7,487 nt of DNA, taken from positions 1 to 7,487 of the forward strand of contig JAEYYQ010000070.1 in the NCBI GenBank assembly GCA_023428365.1, given 5' to 3'. Under the pieces are notes generated by a model that was not told the origin of the DNA, made no database searches, and was given only the letters and a program-made list of their open reading frames with translations. Source of the stretch: Pseudomonadota bacterium. GTDB lineage: Bacteria; Pseudomonadota; Alphaproteobacteria; Rhizobiales; Hyphomicrobiaceae. The first letter of the stretch is position 1. Every line of letters begins with the position of its first letter. The translations under genes and the position numbers were made by a program. Shown piece after piece: positions 6,502-7,487 of this stretch.

Positions 6502-7487
6502 TCAGATCACCTTCTCGTTCTTCAAGCGTTGAATGAGTTCGGGGGCGAGCTTCAGCAGTCCGCTGAACACCTCGTCGTTGTTCTGGCCAACCTTGCCGCC
6601 GGTCCAGCGGACCTTGCCGGGCGTGGCGCTAAGCTGTGGGACGGGAGCGGGCAGGCGAAGTTCGCCGAGATCCTTGTCCATCAGCGTGACGATGGCTGCG
6701 CGCGCTTTGATATGCGGATCCTCCAGCACATCGGCAATCTCATTGATCTTACCGGCAACGCCACCTGCCTTGTCGAGCTTGTCGAGAGCTTCCGCCGTCG
6801 TGTTGGTGCGCATCCAGTCGGCGCCAAAGATGTCGATGACATCGCGGTGCTGCACGCGTGCCGCCATGTTGGCGAACCGCGCATCGGCGCGTAGATCCAT
6901 CCGATCCATGGCCTTTAGCAAATTCTCGAAGATGCGCTCCGAGCCGCAACTGATGGCAATGTGCCCGCCGTCACTCGTCGCGTAGATGTTGCGCGGTACA
7001 TCCTCTTCCATCTGATTTCCGAGCCGGGCCTTGCCTGAGCCGGTCTGATCGTAGCGGATGACGAGGGATTCAATGATGCGCAAGAACGGTTCGTATAGGC
7101 TGACGTCAACGATCTGGCCTTTGCCGCTGCGCTGGCGCTCATGCAACGCAACCATTGCACCGTAAGCGCCAAAGATACCGGCGAGGTAATCGCCAAGTGG
7201 AAACGCGGAGACCATCGGCCCGCGATCGGCATAGCCAGTGAATGACGAGAGCCCGCTGAAGCCTTCGGCAATCGTCGCGTATCCACCGCGCGCTTTGTAC
7301 GGGCCGGTCTGGCCGTAGCCGGACACACGCACCCACACCGTGCCCGGAATTTTCTCCAGTAGCTCGTCGGGTGACAGGCCCCAGCGTTCCAGCGTGCCCG
7401 GCTTGAAGTTCTCGATCACGATGTCGGCGCGCGCGATCAGGTCGAGCGCGATATCGCGGCCAGCCGGGTTCGAGATGTCGAGACTGA
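6502..7487 (-). CDS. Family III CoA transferase (CaiB/BaiF), 5'-truncated by window edge
   Basis: The C-terminal 327 residues of a second formyl-CoA/carnitine-type CoA transferase. The frame stays open to the right edge, beginning SLDISNPAGRDIALDLIARA; the GTG at 7419 encodes Val in the conserved ADIVIENF motif and is not the start. Alignment with the complete paralogue at 1132-2340 suggests about 80 N-terminal residues are missing. Visible motifs are VSGYGQTGPY (54-63 of the visible part) and FPLGDYLAG, with Asp99 as the expected catalytic Asp (equivalent to Asp180 of the other copy), then GKGQIVDVSLYE (121-132). Several positions differ from the paralogue, for example GGYATIAEGFSGLSSFTG in place of PAFDAVVQAMSGMMSITG, so the two probably use different acids or donors. 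It is the first gene of the visible operon; any promoter is outside the window. The stop lies one base before the next start. Confidence 0.92.
   Translation of the reverse strand, partial: SLDISNPAGRDIALDLIARADIVIENFKPGTLERWGLSPDELLEKIPGTVWVRVSGYGQTGPYKARGGYATIAEGFSGLSSFTGYADRGPMVSAFPLGDYLAGIFGAYGAMVALHERQRSGKGQIVDVSLYEPFLRIIESLVIRYDQTGSGKARLGNQMEEDVPRNIYATSDGGHIAISCGSERIFENLLKAMDRMDLRADARFANMAARVQHRDVIDIFGADWMRTNTTAEALDKLDKAGGVAGKINEIADVLEDPHIKARAAIVTLMDKDLGELRLPAPVPQLSATPGKVRWTGGKVGQNNDEVFSGLLKLAPELIQRLKNEKVI
6506..6516 (-). promoter_or_regulatory. Ribosome binding site for the thiolase-like gene
   Basis: GAGAAGGTGAT on the minus strand precedes ATG 6500 and is embedded in the last codons of the upstream CoA transferase gene. 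It supports ATG 6500 as the start and separate ribosome loading on the thiolase-like/DUF35 pair. Confidence 0.6.

Larger units (their letters stand above)
1132..7487 (-). other. Seven-gene acyl-CoA catabolic operon (right end not seen)
   Basis: All seven minus-strand genes run in one direction, with junctions (5' to 3') of a 1-nt gap, ATGA overlap, ATGA overlap, 25-nt gap, TGATG overlap and 13-nt gap. This packing implies one transcript. No internal promoter or terminator is evident. Content (two CoA transferases, two crotonases, a thiolase-like/DUF35 pair, a cyclodeaminase-family protein) points to activation and breakdown of an organic acid as its CoA thioester, possibly nitrogen-containing. 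No transporter, regulator, acyl-CoA dehydrogenase or ligase is in view; they may lie to the right. Confidence 0.8.

Noticed and set aside
6475..6985. Plus-strand open frames of 139 and 150 codons opposite the truncated CoA transferase
   Set aside because: They are antisense to a clearly conserved coding frame and have no recognisable motif.
1..7487. Mobile element, phage, CRISPR, toxin-antitoxin or defence system
   Set aside because: No transposase, integrase, direct or terminal repeats, spacer arrays or defence domains were seen; all sequence is explained by metabolic genes.

Overview
The window is a 7.5 kb stretch of dense protein-coding bacterial DNA. G+C is roughly 57-64% by hand counts of four blocks. 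The gene style (family III CoA transferases, crotonases, an amidase-signature enzyme, overlapping start and stop codons) suggests a metabolically versatile proteobacterium, most likely an alphaproteobacterium. That placement is inference from gene type and composition; no phylogenetic marker is present. I found no tRNA, rRNA, CRISPR array, insertion sequence or long repeat.

Layout. The plus strand carries one gene, the 3' part of an amidase-signature hydrolase (1-1127), cut by the left edge. Everything else lies on the minus strand and reads right to left as one tightly packed gene set (7487 down to 1132). In transcription order these are: a family III (CaiB/BaiF) CoA transferase cut by the right edge; a thiolase-fold protein without the thiolase catalytic Cys and His; a small zinc-ribbon/OB-fold (DUF35) protein; an ornithine cyclodeaminase/mu-crystallin-family protein; a crotonase very like carnitinyl-CoA dehydratase (CaiD); a second crotonase missing both catalytic glutamates; and a second, complete family III CoA transferase. 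Junctions are ATGA or TGATG overlaps or gaps of 1, 13 and 25 nt, so one polycistronic mRNA is likely. Its promoter lies beyond the right edge.

How the genes may work together (inference). A CoA transferase activates a carboxylic acid. A crotonase hydrates or dehydrates the acyl-CoA. The thiolase-like/DUF35 pair could then cleave a beta-hydroxyacyl-CoA by a retro-aldol reaction, as the Ltp2/ChsH2 pair does in steroid side-chain degradation. The cyclodeaminase-family oxidoreductase suggests an amino- or imino-bearing substrate. The substrate cannot be read from the sequence. I do not recognise the whole seven-gene combination as a described pathway, and it is the most interesting content of the window.

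The operon and the amidase converge with only 4 nt between their stop codons. A possible hairpin plus T-run terminator for the amidase lies across that junction, inside the end of the CoA transferase gene. No gene-free stretch exceeds 25 nt.
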